In this document: positions 1 to 12,558 of the stretch, in pieces
How positions within the stretch are numbered: position 1 is the stretch's first letter
Layout: each line of letters begins with the position of its first letter
Source of the DNA: Rapana venosa
Taxonomy: Eukaryota > Mollusca > Gastropoda > Neogastropoda > Muricidae
DNA length: 64,000 nt
Direction: 5' to 3'
Assembly (NCBI GenBank): GCA_028751875.1
Contig: CM054140.1
Coordinates: 31,991,393-32,055,392, forward strand
Notes under the pieces: generated by a model
Database searches by the model: none
What the model saw: the letters and a program-made list of their open reading frames with translations, nothing else
What the model was told of the DNA's origin: nothing
Program-made: the position numbers and the translations under genes

Positions 1-1329
1 GAAGCTTTTCTTTCTTTGAATCACTTATATATTACCTCTGTTCCTTTTCTTTGTTCTATACATTTGTTATAGTGTGCATTTCCCATGACTATATTTACAC
101 TCAAAATCTCTGTCATGCCCAGAAAGTTGAGACTGAAGATAAACATTTAGGCAGGAGAGTTGAGACTGAAGATAAACATTTAGGCAGGAGAGTTGAGACT
201 GAAGATAAACATTTAGGCAGGAGAGTTGAGACTGAAGATAAACATTTAGGCAGGAGAGTTGAGACTGAAGATAAACATTTAGGCAGGAGAGTTCAGTCTG
301 AAGATAAACATGTAGGCAAGAAAGTTGAGACTGGTGGTAATTTTTAAGGCAAAGCTGAGATTGAAGGTAAATGTTTCAAAAGAAAGTTAAGACTTTTGGT
401 AAATTTTATGGCAAAGTTGAGATTAACAGTAAATGTTTCTAAAGAAAGTTAAGACTTAAGGTAAATGTTTTTAAAGACAAGAAAGCTGAGATTGAAGGAA
501 TTAAGACAAGAAAGTAAAAGCTAAATGTGAAGAATACTTTAACAAGACTTTGACAAGATTTTGCAGTCTCTGTACGTTCAGTGTTTTCCAGATCAAAAAT
601 GATGAGACCTCAGCAGGGCCTCCAAGTCTGATTCAACTGGTTTACAGCTGTTACACTAACAGCTTCTTGTGAACTTCTGACTAAGGGTATAAAAGAATGA
701 GTCTGGGTGTGACTGTGTGGCGACATTGGTGTGAGTGGCACAGCAGCAGCAGCAGCACAGGCTAATCACAGAAAATGAGACTTTAATTATAAAGTCAGGA
801 AAAAACCTTAAGTGATAAGACTTTTGCTTTAACCTGTGTATTGTCCCTCTTCTACCTTTTTACACTGTCGTTAATAATATTCCACTATCCCAAAAGGATT
901 CTTCATTGTTTTACAGAAAAATGTATTGGATTTTGAATGACATTATGAGTGCAACAAGAAAACCTGTTGATACTAAAATTTTGCACAGAAAAAAAAAATT
1001 TGCCTTTTAAATTACATATATGTGTCTTCGATTTTACATCTACTCACTCAATGTAATATTCAATGACTAAAGGTCAACAAGAAAACCTGTTCACATCGGC
1101 TTTTAATACAGATGCTTGTCATTATCTAACATTAAGCTTCTCCATGCTTCAAACTGACCTGTCCATTGCCAAACAGTGAGAGACACTCTCAAGTCTGAAA
1201 GCTCAAAGGCGTTAATCACCTCCAACATTTCACACAGGGAGTGAACTGTGAGACCACCTTCTGCACCAAGAGACGACAGGGAGCCGTACAGATATATCAC
1301 ATAATGCAGGCTAGCTTCTGGAAACTTAC
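1..1329 (-). other. RNF144-like intron 1 (partial), with minisatellite
   Basis: This is sequence downstream of the RNF144 start exon on the minus strand, so it should be intronic. It holds the 33-bp minisatellite (124-345) and its decayed extension to about 530. Otherwise it is AT-rich with no recognisable exon. The 81-codon minus frame at 1103-1348 reads through the donor and does not resemble RNF144 protein. Confidence 0.6.
124..345. repeat. 33-bp minisatellite
   Basis: A 33-base unit (starts GTTGAGACTGAAGATAAACA) is repeated about six and a half times, the first five nearly identical. Increasingly diverged copies of the GTTGAGACT/GGTAAATGTTT theme continue to about 530. Because 33 is a multiple of three, it keeps a plus-strand frame open that reads VETEDKHLGRR per unit. 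It lies inside the presumed RNF144 intron and has no sign of being an exon. Confidence 0.9.
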
Positions 1330-1467
1330 TGATTCGCAATAAAGACACTTGCAGTCCTGGAGTTCATACAGCTCCTCCAGCGGTCGCTCTCCCAGACACA
1401 ACTTGCAAGTGATGAGAGGGTCGATGGCCAGATCCACCGAATTCTTGGAGGCCGAGTAAGTCGCCAT
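1330..1467 (-). CDS. RNF144A: RNF144-type RBR E3 ubiquitin ligase, first coding exon (partial gene)
   Basis: RING-between-RING E3 ligases of the RNF144 family take ubiquitin from an E2 onto a catalytic Cys in RING2 and are usually membrane-anchored at the C-terminus. This exon gives 46 codons starting MATYSASKNSVDLAIDPLIT and continuing CKLCLGERPLEELYELQDC, KCLYCES. The DLA-DPL-TCKLCLGE block followed by a Cys-x-Cys-x2-Cys cluster is the N-terminal edge of RING1 in RNF144A/B as I know the family. The exon ends exactly at a donor (TCA|GTAAGT, phase 0). The ATG has G at +4, and a possible acceptor CAG lies about 15 bases upstream, so an untranslated first exon may lie further right. The remaining RING1, IBR and RING2 exons must lie left of position 1; I could not find them in 1-1324. 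A versus B paralogue is not resolved; the LCLGE spelling favours A. Confidence 0.78.
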
Positions 1468-1650
1468 GCCAACTTACTCCACTCACCTGCCAGACAGAAT
1501 CACCACTGAGCACGTCAGTCATCCATCAACAGCTTTCTGCAATACTCTTCCCCCCCGCTCCCCCCCCCCCCCCCCCCACTTTCATTTATTCACTGATTTG
1601 AACAATAACTTCTTCTTTTTTAACCCATGCACACATGTGTTGTGTCTAGG

Positions 1651-1765
1651 CATCATCCCAGGAGTCAGAATGCAGGAATCTTAATGGTGGGTTAAAAACG
1701 GTCACATGTACAAAAATCTCACCATTGCCGGCATTGGTGAACCTGTGAGCTGTAGCCATGGAACA
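1651..1765 (+). repeat. SINE tail module T, copy 1
   Basis: This is a fragment with the pattern 'CTTAATGGTGGG ... aaaACGGTCACAtgta ... atctCACCATTG ... GGTGAACct ... gctgtagcc'. The same module recurs at 22430-22530 (minus), 40835-40930 (minus), 43110-43200, 46915-46990, 50101-50212 and 60775-60895. In two of these it follows a SINE-B body, so it is probably a shared 3' module of a SINE group. Confidence 0.55.
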
Positions 1766-2737
1766 AAAAAGCAAAAAAAAGCAAAAAAAACAAGTGTTAA
1801 AAACAGCAATCGACGTAACTTTTTCCCCTTTTTTTTTAGGGGGGTGGGGGGGTGGAGAGTAGTTTTCTTGCATTAGCTTTCAATCATTCCTTCATGATGT
1901 CAAAAGCACAGCCAACCATGGAGGCTACATCAGAGTAGCCATCCTGATGAAGTTAAAACAAACTGAAAAAGATGGAACTGTTTTCACACTTTCACTTACT
2001 TTGATCGGTCTTCAACACCAGTTCAAAATAAACAAAATACTACTAGAGCTTCTTTGAAATCCAAATGTCCTAATGCTATGGTTTTAGTTATTCCCCTGCC
2101 CTGTGGTACTATCACTCCCCTAAAGTATTAAAACAAAACCAGCAACAGACATGTTCACTTCACTCTACATTCATCTGAACAAAAACATGGAAATAATGAT
2201 TTTAAATTTCTGTAAAACCTTCCCAAACAAAAATTTACCCATTAAAAAAAAGTCTTGAACGACAAAAATCTTTGTCACATTTGAACCCAGTGTCCAGCTA
2301 ATATCCGTCCTTCCAGATTGCTACCATTCACGTATAAAAGAATTGTTTACACATTTAAAGTGTTTAAAAACAAAATGATAAAATATCAAAGCTATTTTCA
2401 GACCTTGTTAATAATACAGATGTACAAAAGAATACCTGCTCTGTTGTCCAAACTACCTCACAAGCCCAATTCTTCTAAACAAAAGCAACATGGAAGTTCT
2501 CAATGATAACAACGGCAATACATACACATCTGAGCTCATACAGGAAGTAGTCAAGTAGCAATAAAAACACGAATTATCTTACAGCTGAAAGAACAAAGCT
2601 TAGATTAACTGCAATGAACAAAAACAAAATCAAAGATGACACTGCACAAACATCCAATGATTTTTGGCTAATAAACATTTTTTAAATGAGGGCAAAGCAA
2701 CAGGTTCCCGTTAAAAAATTATACAAAAATTACACAC

Positions 2738-2740
2738 ACA

Positions 2741-2791
<51 letters not shown>

Positions 2792-2812
2792 CACACACAC
2801 ACACACACACTA
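2738..2812. repeat. (CA)n(CT)n(CA)n microsatellite
   Basis: A short CA tract leads into about 20 CT dinucleotides and then a CA tract, with no unique sequence between them. Confidence 0.95.
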
Positions 2813-3563
2813 GAAAAGGAAAGAGAAACAAAAACATGCAAAACAGAAACTTAAACAGGAAACAGATAAATATACATCAGCCCAAGCAATTTATCAAAAC
2901 TTACTGGCCTTGTTTTGCAACAGCGGCTTTCTCAGAACACACAAACAGCCAGATAGCAGAAGGTATACCACCACTAACGCTAGCTGCAGATGACTGACTG
3001 TTGCCACCTATTCCAAAGTCTGCCCGTTTTTAAAATAGAAGTCACAGTTCCGACATCAGCGTAACCAAATGAAGCTAATCACCCAGCTTTGGCATCTGTC
3101 GCCTGTCTTGGTGTCAGGTCAGGTGACAAAGAGAGAGAGACGGATCAATACTGTAAAAACAACGGCTTAGGATACAGGTGGGAGATGCTGGAGATTAGAC
3201 AAGTTAACACTTTCTTGGATGTTTTGACAGTGTCAGGATTTAACGGTTCAAGCTCACATACACTGCATATCAGTATTATCCATCAACAAGAATATATATC
3301 CTTTGCTCTGCTTTCTTTAAGTTCATGATTAAAATTAAATTCTAAAATTATCAGTAAAATAAGTTATCATTTACACTTTTTTTTGGTTAAAAGCGCTGAT
3401 TGCAGCTCTTGAAGACAGACATGTAAAATATGACAGAAGAACAAAAACAGTGACAAAAAATAGACTCCGTTACAAAATGACAAAGGCCTTTTGAAGCCAG
3501 CTGGTTTAGGAGGCTGTCATTTATGAAAATGATCATAAACCCTACTGCTCAAAAGCATGTTCA

Positions 3564-3675
3564 TAATATAATATATATATAATATAGAGAGAGAGAGAGA
3601 GAGAGAGAGAATAGATATATATATATATTTATATATATATATATAGATATAGATAGATATATATATATATATAAA
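3564..3675. repeat. (AT)n/(GA)n compound microsatellite
   Basis: Alternating AT runs flank a GA block (3587-3610), and GATA-like units follow. The AT parts are self-complementary. Confidence 0.92.
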
Positions 3676-3796
3676 ACAAGTATCCCTCTGACTAATTCCT
3701 ACATGAAATGGACCTGTAGGTCAATACCCTGAAACTAGACATCAACTAAGCCTGTATGGCAGACCAAGCTACAGATAATAACCATTTCGAGCATGC

Positions 3797-3816
3797 ACAC
3801 ACACATATACACACAT

Positions 3817-3850
<34 letters not shown>

Positions 3851-3871
3851 CACACAAACACACACACAACT
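3797..3871. repeat. (CA)n microsatellite
   Basis: Near-pure CA dinucleotide repeat with a few AT and AA interruptions. Confidence 0.93.
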
Positions 3872-4225
3872 TCGTTGTCTAGATACACACAAAGAACTAC
3901 GTAAATTTGAGTCTTTCGTCGAAACACAAGAACACTATATACTGTTCAAAGCAGATTGTTTCCTTAGCTTGTAGATGGAAATTAAAGTGCTTTGAAGACA
4001 AAATATACTGGAATGCTCTGTGCTTATAGTTATACGGTAATAATACAACAGCAGAACATACATTAACATGCCACAGCTTAAACGGGCACACTCCCGTTTT
4101 GATAGTAGATAGTATCCTCTACATTAGCAATATTTAACAGTCTGTCACTTATATATGACTTTTTTTTTAGATCACTGATGCATAGTCCAACTGGTTTGGA
4201 CTTTAAAGATGCTCTAATCCAGTAA

Positions 4226-4437
4226 TTATTGTTTCTTGGGGGGGGAAGGGGGGGGTTTGGGGGAGGGGAGGGGGCTAGGAGATGTTGCTGTTTGTTCTTG
4301 ACTTTTGGTTGCTGCTGTTGGGTGTTCAAGCTGATGTTTTCGGGGCTGGGTTTTTGTTTGTTTGTTACTTTCTTTCTTTTCTTTTTTTGGGGGGCGGGGG
4401 TGGGGGGGTGGAGAGGTTGGGGCAGGGGGTGGGGGGA
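4226..4437. repeat. G/T-rich low-complexity tract
   Basis: G-run blocks at 4239-4275 and 4390-4437 are separated by T-rich sequence. It opens glycine-rich and proline-rich frames on opposite strands that are composition artefacts. Confidence 0.75.
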
Positions 4438-4796
4438 CATACAATATGATAGTTTTTTTCTCATGTGAAATTCAATAACTGAAATTTTATTACATTTTTT
4501 CATTAGAATTACTGATTTTGTTAGGAATTGTTAGAATTTTTGTTTATTGTAGTTCAATAGGTTAGTAACGTAAAGGTTGGTGGTTGTGTTTTTTTAATCA
4601 TTTTGCATGCATTGATCCCCTCAAATTTCTTCTCCCATACATTACCAACTACACCCTCCTTCCCTGGCACTCACACACCCTCCTCCCCCCTCTCCCCCCG
4701 GTCTAATATCACAACTTGTGAAGAGACATTAAATGAATATGAACACACGCCACGCACAAGCATGCATGCATATATTATATTTTTTAAATATGCATG

Positions 4797-4910
4797 TGTG
4801 CATACACACAGACACACACATGCACATGGACACAAACGCACGCACGCACATACACAAACACACCAAACACACACATACACACACACCAAACACACACACT
4901 CTGACACACA
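4797..4910. repeat. CA-rich microsatellite region
   Basis: Irregular CACA, CGCA and CATG units. The matching long frames on both strands are low-complexity shadows. Confidence 0.88.
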
Positions 4911-5374
4911 GAGGTTTGATACAACAGAAAGTGTTAACTGCATGTGTAGCATATAAACTTCACCTGAGCTGATATCGGTTCAACAGCTAATGGGTATTCT
5001 ACTGCTGTTTGTGACAAGAGAAAAGGTATTTTTATTTTCATGACAGACAAATCTGAAGTTTACTCTGGTTAATACTATTCCTTTGGTTTGTTTTTTACTT
5101 CAACCTTTAATTCACCACTGTATTGTGCCAAACTGACTAGGGTGGGTTAGGTTGGATTGGGGGCATGGGAAAGGGGAGGGGGTGGGGGGGTGGGGGGGGA
5201 GAGTGAGCAGATTTGTATTGTGCTGTGTTGTGTTAACTGAGCTGTGCTGTTGTGCTGTATTATGTTGTGTGTACAGCATTTTACCACATTGCAAACGCAT
5301 TGTATAATATCATGCTGCATCATAGTTATATAAAACTGGTCCACAAGCTGCTTTTCTTGAAGAGAGCATCACCA

Positions 5375-5650
5375 AAAAGGGGGTTATTTTCCCCTGGAGT
5401 TAACATTAGTGCAGACTCCACTCTCCCAAAAGTCCTTCGGATGAGACTATAAACCGAGGCCCCGTGTGCAAACGCATGCAGAACATCTTGCGCACACATT
5501 AAATCCTGTTCCGCTTTTCGTAAGAGTAGGCCTTTGTGTGCCGGTGGGAACAGATGAGAGAATTTACAAAACTGCATACACATGGGGACTGGATGTAAAA
5601 AAGCGCATAAGTGCTTATTCCATTATCCTCGATATAAAAGAATTTTTAAA
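5375..5650 (+). mobile_element. SINE-B copy 1 (5'-truncated)
   Basis: The body matches the other SINE-B copies: CCCTGGAGTTAACATtAGTG, AGTCCTTCGGATGAGACTAT, AAACCGAGGCC, ACATCTTGCGCACACATTAA, ATCCTGTTCCGCTTTTCG, GTGGGAACAGATGA and the end TGCTTATTCCATTATCCTCG followed by ATATAAAAGAA. The tRNA-like head seen at 34266 is missing here. Confidence 0.82.
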
Positions 5651-6312
5651 AATTAATTTTAAAAAACCCACCCCCAACACACACACAATATATACATGTA
5701 CCTGGACCACATTAATTTATCCAAGTGATGTGGTTTTGTTTCCATCATTTTCCAAGGACAACTCTACTGTTGCAAGGGGTTTCCTACATTAAGTGATCAC
5801 ACTGAAAGGCATAAGTATCGGTATATGTCTTCCTATACTTAAGCTCTGAACCTGGGTTACCACTCACTGAATGGATGGCCACCTGAGTTCAGTTAGTCAG
5901 GATGAGCTCAAGACAAAGTGAAATGAGGCATGGTATTAAAAATATATAATAAAAGAGAGAGAGCTTTTGATAGGTTCCAAATCACTGATCTGTAACTTTA
6001 GGCATACATTTGGGTTATTTATTGCAAAATTCTGCTGTGTTCATCATCAATTTCCTTCCTCTCTGTCTCTCTCTGTCTCTCTCTCTCTCTCCACTCATAA
6101 TCTCCCAGTTTCTGAGTCTCTCTCAAAATTCTCCCTTTTCTATCTAAAGCTGTAATACTACTGGGGGAAAAAACCTACACACAGTTTACAAAGTTGGAAC
6201 AAAAAAATAATTTATAAGTGAAACTGCCTGCATGGACAACACAAAATAACCAGGCATAACAAACTGTTGGTTTTGAGACAGCAACAGCCCAAGTGTGGGA
6301 GAAGTTTGAAGA

Positions 6313-6695
6313 CCAGCCACCTCAGCACAGTGGTTACTTTTTTAGCACCTTAAGTTACAGACTGGATGGTCGCAAGTTCAAATCCCATAAGTCATAGGAA
6401 TTTTTTTTACTCCAGCCAGCTCCTACCCAGACTGAGTATGGTATAGGCTCATTGAGACTGGGACCACACACTGACACAGTCAAGCTACATCCACTTCACA
6501 GATCTATGCGATTTGAAGGGTGGTGCTTACAGCTCAGATAACCTGACCAACACTGCAGGTGTCTGCATCTGTCAGGCCCGGATAACACAGGATATATCAT
6601 GATAGGAAGCGTAGAGTACAGCCCTATCGCAATGTCTCAAAGCACATGTACTTCCATAGCAGCAGCAATACATCATCTTCATCATCATTAACCAT
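6313..6695 (+). mobile_element. SINE-D, tRNA-related, with CAT-rich tail
   Basis: The head reads CTCAGCACAGTGGTTA, then GGTCGCAAGTTCAAATCCC, resembling a weak A box and a B box (GTTCAAATCC) about 55 bases apart. A roughly 300-base body follows and ends in a CATCTTCATCATCATTAACC tail. It is the only copy in the window, so the boundaries are estimates. Confidence 0.5.
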
Positions 6696-7393
6696 CATGC
6701 AATAACAGAAAATGGTCTCCAATTCAGTGGCCCTGGTTGCTCTGGCCTCATGATGACCTCAAGTTTCGGTTTCCCCATACACTACTACTGTGGCAGCGCG
6801 AGTCTGTTGTCAAAGCCTTCAGACTGGAGGTTCATATGAGAGTTATTGGAGGGATGTTGTGGCGCCGTGGTCACCACCCTTGATGGGGTCTCACTCTGAC
6901 TCCGAGACTGAGCTATTATTAGTATTAGACTACTACTGTCATTAGAAGAGGGCTTAGTAGGTGGTGTCCTGCGCATGTTACTGCTCAGAACAGCCACCAC
7001 TAAACACAAAGTGACCCAGCAGCAGTGCAGGATCCATCTGGTTGGTGGTCCCACGGCAGCCTGACACTGATGGGGCTTCCTGTGGACTTATGACTCTGAG
7101 GATGCAACGTAACCAGTCCGGGTATGGCTAGGGCTGAGAGATTGGAAAGAGCAATGTGGGAACAGCAGGACAACGTCAGAGAAGACAAGGCAGCGACTAT
7201 TTTCTTTTTATTATTAAGTTTGTAAGATGAAATTGAGATGTGTTATGTGGGATGTGCATTTTGGAATTTAACAGCACTGAGAAATATATATCATAAATTA
7301 TAAAAGAAGACATCGTGAAAACAACAAAAAGAGAAAGGGCAACACAACCAAAAAGACCCAAACAAACAAAAGATAAATTAACATAAAACTCTA

Positions 7394-7439
7394 TATTGTA
7401 TATAACTATATATAACTATATATATATATATATATATAA

Positions 7440-7520
<81 letters not shown>
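7394..7520. repeat. (TA)n(TC)n(TA)n microsatellite
   Basis: TA-rich units flank about 20 CT repeats. The TA arms are self-complementary. Confidence 0.95.
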
Positions 7521-8044
7521 TTAACTGAACATCTTAATGGAAGAAAGTTAGTGCAGGAAATCAATTACAATTCTTCATCGTTGAAACTGATTTCAAACAG
7601 ATTTCTTTGACAATATGTTTGACAAAACACCTATACCTGTGTGCCTAGGGCTTTAGCACCACTTGTGAGCTTAAGCAAAAATTACTAAATTACTATATAT
7701 TCTTTTTTTATGACACAAGCATTTTGGGTACTAGTATAACTAGATACTAGATTAAAACTATTCATTCTGTTCAGCATCTGTATGGGCACTCATGAAAGAT
7801 GCTGGCAGTCACTGATCTGTTACCACCCCTTAGTAATACCTTAGTAAAGTTAGCTACAGCAAGATACTTCTTATACTCAAATTCAAAAGAACAAAATCAA
7901 AATCAAAATAAATAATGTTGTTTACTAAATAGTAAAAATGTCATGAATAGAAGAATTGGTGACTGAAAAGGAAGAAACTATGTTTGCAATGTCATTCGAA
8001 TAATTCAAATCTAAAAATAAATAAAATTTAAATGCCTTTGTACA

Positions 8045-8172
8045 TGTGTGTGTGTGAGTGTGTGTGTGTTAGTGTGAGTGAGTGAGTGGAGTGAGTGAGT
8101 GAGTGAGTGATGGTGAGTGAGTGAGTGAGTGAGTGAGTGAGTGAGTGAGTGAGTGAGTGAGTGATGTGTGTG

Positions 8173-8227
<55 letters not shown>

Positions 8228-8245
8228 GTGTGTGTGTGTGGGGAT
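8045..8245. repeat. (GAGT)n then (GT)n microsatellite
   Basis: About 100 bases of GTGA/GAGT tetranucleotide units are followed by about 70 bases of GT. All long frames across it are repeat-derived. Confidence 0.95.
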
Positions 8246-10249
8246 TGGGAGAGGGGGGCCTGTCAATATATAATATTATATATACAAATTTATATCAAAT
8301 TATGTATACATGTGTATACATGTACATATATATAGTATGTGCTGCTAAGGTCTAGAATATATGGCTCTAAGTCTAACTCTAAATTTTGTGGAGCAGTCCA
8401 CAACTTTCTTTTCATATAAACTTAGACACACAGACTTTAGTCATAATACTGATGATAATACACATATGATCTATCCAAACCCTCCATATGTCAGTAAGAA
8501 TCACTGCATAGTGCATACAACAGAAGTGTTGAAAAGAACGACATTCATATAGCAATTTCCAACTCTGTGCAGTGAACTATAATATTCAAATACCAAAAAT
8601 AGAATTAGAAACTAATTATTTGTATTTAACTATTCCAGTATTCTAAACATTTTAAAAACAATTAACATACTTTTATAGACTTCCGTTTTTCATTTCTCGA
8701 ATGCCTCCTTCAAAATGAAAAAACTCTTCACTTTATCACTCTATGAAAAATTTAAAGCATAATTAGTTACTTAGAAATCCATTAATATCAAGACAGTGAT
8801 TACCAGCCTAAGTTTTGCCTTGATTCAAAACATAAATTTTCACGAATACTGATCTGGTGTGTTTTGGGCAGGCTGTTTTAATGTGTTTCAGTATTTGTAT
8901 GACTGGCAATACTGTCAGACCTAACTAAAAGTATATGACATTCATAATCATCAAAAGTTATCATGATATAATATACTATTCAGTAGGCTAAAGGCCTACT
9001 GCTGTAATTGTAAATCCCAAACTGAGCAATGAAAACAGGGTACACAACAAAATAGTTTCCATTAGAATTAAAGAAAACCAGTCTCATCAACAGACACTAG
9101 CATCTGTCCCTGTCTTTGACTTTTGAGTATAATATAATTATGTTTTCAGTTTGGCCTAGTAAATATTAAACTTAATCACAAGCTTAGGCATGCAACCATC
9201 ACTGCTGCCAATCAGTCTTTTTTGATGATCACAAGATCAACCATCCATAATCACCATGGCAAATAAAACACCAAAATGCTTTCCACATCAAAATAAGCCT
9301 ATGATAACAGTAGATGTACTCGCTTACTGACTTGCTTTGTTACATTTCTTAATATTGTTTGTTTTCTTTTTGTTTTACTTTGTTTCACTATTGAAGAAAG
9401 AAATGACTTCGTTCATTCCCTGAATCCAAGAACGTTCATGCTGAGCCTAATATTCACAGCTTTTCACACAAAGACTGCAAGTGCGTCCTATTCTTTAATG
9501 GTGACCCAAATCAGCATGTGTTTATAATACTTTATACTGCACTTAAGTTATGGTTACACACAAAGGACCTTTCGAAGTGGCAGACCAAATGCGGCAATCA
9601 CACAATGCCAAAGGTTGTCATCTCACATCTTGATTTTGTTTCCTGAAGTCTCTCTGAACCTCTCAATCTCCTGTCAGTTTGTGCCTGTGATCAAACTAAA
9701 AGAGCGTGTCTATTTCCTAATAATATTTGGGATAATACTCATTTCCACAATGTTTGACTATGTGTGTATTTTTCTTACCTTCCTTTGTCACGTCCTCCAG
9801 ACTCCTGAAAAGGCTAAAATATTTGTAAACACATCACTTGTGGATTTCTCTCTGAAAACCACAAACGAAAACCTGGTCTGGAATAAAGATTTGTTAAATA
9901 TTAGTTTTCTTATTGTAATTTTCAACCTTTTTTTTTTTTTTTTTTTACTCTTGACGAATTTTTGTTTTTGATAAATGGTTCTTGTTATTGGTTTTTTTCT
10001 TTCAAATAAAACTTTATTACAGAGTTTAACAATAGTTCTAGACATCTACAGTGTCGATATGCACTGACTTTACAGTGTTGAAAAATGGAAGTTGTACACT
10101 GTTAATAATCCAGCACTAGTCTGCTGGCTTAGTTGGTAGAAAATAGACTCAATGCTCCAAGTCATGAGTCAAGAGCCCTCGATGGAGGCTAGACATACAG
10201 GGTTTTTTTTCTTTGCTTTTGAGAAGCTAGGCATACGTTTTGGCTATCA

Positions 10250-10434
10250 TAATTATTAGAAAAGACTCTCTTCGAAACCAACATTGATGCATTCCCCTAC
10301 CCCCTTCCAATCCCTTAGGCCTAGGTTAGATGAGACTTTAAAGGTCCAGACTCCAGACGCATACACAATCTTCCGGCAGGTGCAATAGGTTACTGTATGG
10401 GTCCAGAAGATATACTTAAACCACTTGCAGCCCC

Positions 10435-10466
<32 letters not shown>

Positions 10467-10771
10467 AAATAAATAAATAACATAAAGAAGATGAAGAGAT
10501 TCCTGACACAATGATGTACCAGAACTGCAGCTGACAAACTACCAGGCACAACAACCAGGCCCAGCCAGGTAGAACAACATTACAGAGAGGACCAAACATG
10601 GACATCCCTGAGCAAAACAGACCAACAAACAACCCCCCCCCCCCCCCTCCCCCCCACTGGATGGCAGCAGATGACTGAGGAAAGCGGAAATGTTGAAGTA
10701 TGAGACTACAGGGAAGGAAAATCAGAAAGGAAGAAAAAGGAAGAACAAGGCAAGGAAAAGAAACTACAAAC

Positions 10772-10830
<59 letters not shown>

Positions 10831-10945
10831 TAGTGGTACAAAAAACAAAAATTCCTTTTTCAGTATTCCCAAGACTATGCAAGTGATTGTTATCACTTCG
10901 TAGTTGCTGACAGGAAAAACTGAAATCTGATCTCTAAAAAAAAAA
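10250..10945 (+). repeat. Dispersed repeat with poly-C/GA tracts and A tail
   Basis: Two poly-C runs (about 10431-10456 and 10627-10646) and a (GA)n tract (10776-10827) sit in a region ending TCGTAGTTGC, GGAAAAACTG, AAATCTGATC, then a run of about 15 A at 10936-10950. The same 3' end (TTTGTAGTTGC, GGAAAAACTGAAAATCTGAT, A-rich tail) closes the nested insert at 43647-43956, so this is a second copy of a poly-A retroelement. Its 5' limit is unclear. Confidence 0.5.
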
Positions 10946-11157
10946 AAAAACATCCAAAAAATAACTGTAGTTGAATTAGGTTGGGCTACAGTTTTGCCTC
11001 CTATGATCTATAACACCATCTTCAAAATAAAACCCTTCTTTTGTGGAGCGGCCAGATTGACGAAGATGCCCACTCTCTCAGCGGAGTTTGCAGCTTCAGC
11101 ACATAGACAATAACTATCACTTTGTCCTTCTGATGGAGAAATGTTGTTGTTGATGTT

Positions 11158-11490
11158 GTTGTTGTGCGTTCCCCAGCTTTACACCCTGGGGGTCACCCAG
11201 AAATACTCTCGGACTCACTCATCCCACCTGGGAATCACTGTGAGATAGGAAGTACACCCGATGAGAAGTTTGCGTGTATGACTCTTTTCAAGCACCTCGC
11301 CATACAGGCAGCCATACTCTGCCTTCAGAAGATGTTTTCTCTCTTAACAAAGGAGAGTGCAGGTTGCTAAGAGCTTGTCATGGCTGACAGCAATCTCAAC
11401 ACAACATTTTACAACATAATATTTTAGTGTAGGCCTTGGAAGTTAGCTGAAATCCATAACTGACAGGCTTTTGGCCTGAGCCAAATGGAG
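11158..11490 (+). repeat. Dispersed repeat G, copy 1
   Basis: It starts TTGTTGTGCGTTCCCCAGCT, then TTACACCCTGGGGGTCACCC, and shares blocks such as GAGAAGTTTGCGTGTATG, GGCAGCCATACTCTG, AAGAGCTTGTCATGGCTG and TTTTAGTGTAGGCCTTGG with 57717-58060 in the same order and orientation. No protein coding is visible. The element class is unknown; a SINE or a LINE 3' end is possible. Confidence 0.8.
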
Positions 11491-11596
11491 AAATTATCTG
11501 CCTTAACTTCTGCGGACTTTAAAGGTATACTGACACATTACATAGGTCTACATCACAGACATAAACGGAAAAACAGCCAGGGAAAAGTTAGGGGGG

Positions 11597-11730
11597 GGGG
11601 GGAGTATGGTGGAAGAAACTTCATGAATGAATGGACAAAGAAGTAACCTAAGGAACTGAAACACACACACACACACATACACACACACACACACAGTGAG
11701 CAAGAGAGTGCACATGCGTGCGCACACGTG

Positions 11731-11766
<36 letters not shown>

Positions 11767-11771
11767 GGGGG
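11597..11771. repeat. Poly-G, (CA)n, (GA)n and poly-G tracts
   Basis: A poly-G run at 11593-11601 is followed by CA units at 11661-11695, GA units at 11731-11755 and a G run to 11771. Confidence 0.88.
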
Positions 11772-12132
11772 AACTTAACAGTTAATTAATCAGTTGGGAC
11801 AGGTTAGCAGCGGCCGTTCACAGCCATGGTTGTTTTATCCGTTACGCCACCTGGTTTGGATCATGAGCAATGCTGAATTTCTCTCCACTGTTCCCAAGGA
11901 CTTTGTTCAAGAAGGGAGAGGAAAGGTTTTGGAGTGGTTAACAAGCTGGAAAATACAGCAGTAGATTGTCCGTTCGCATTACATTTGTTCCTGAGACGAA
12001 AAGGGAAGCAAACCTCACATTTGTCTGTTTAGATATGCATCATGGACACTGGTGATCATGCTCATAAACACAAGTAAATAATATCAATAGTTTTTGATAC
12101 TGTAAAGTTACCATAGGTTTGACTCGCCTTTC

Positions 12133-12558
12133 ATATAAAAAAAACCTGATTTTCCCGTGGGGATCCCGGGGTATGTCAGTATGAATAGCATCTCCACCTT
12201 CTGGACATTCTATGCTACGAATTCCCTCTTTTCTATCTCTCTCTTTGTTTCTGCCTTTTGTTTGTTTTGTGTATGTGTTTTTAAAGATAAGATTTTCAGT
12301 TTTTCCTTTGTGCTTTCTGCCTTGTTCCTTTTCTTCTGGTCGCCTCCTCGTCAATTTTCTGCCCTCTTGGTCCATTCTCCTGTCTTTTTCCCCCCAGAAA
12401 GACCTAAAAAATAATATTTATCTTCCACGCCGAAGTCGGATGTGCTGGTTCTGACTTGTCAGGCGCTTAACGGCAGCGCAACGCATTTTCGCTCACATGA
12501 CAGACAACAATAGATGCTGTCTGAGTGTTCGAGGAAGAAGAAGAAGAAGAAGAAGAAT
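12133..12558 (+). repeat. Dispersed repeat H, copy 1, with (GAA)n tail
   Basis: It begins near CCGTGGGGATCCCGGGGTAT and shares GTATGAATAGCATC, CTCTTTTCTATC, CTTGGTCCATTCTCCTG, GACTTGTCAGGCGCTTAAC, GACAACAATAG and TGCTGTCTGAG with the copy at 41617-42172. It ends in a GAAGAA tail. It is full-length by comparison. No coding function is seen. Confidence 0.75.

Noticed and set aside
51..347. 98-codon plus-strand frame with VETEDKHLGRR repeats as a possible gene
   Set aside because: It is produced by a minisatellite whose unit is a multiple of three. There is no start context, splice signal or domain, and it lies antisense in an intron.
1103..1348. 81-codon minus-strand frame as RNF144 exon 1 extension
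   Set aside because: It crosses the GTAAGT donor at 1329 in another frame and lacks the expected CLKQYV-type continuation.
6785..7188. Overlapping minus-strand frames (89 and 62 codons) near 7 kb as a small gene
   Set aside because: No domain, splice site or codon pattern; possibly an old repeat but no second copy in the window.
10390..10953. 187-codon minus-strand frame
   Set aside because: Built from poly-G, (CT)n and poly-T tracts (Gly, Ser-Leu and Phe runs).
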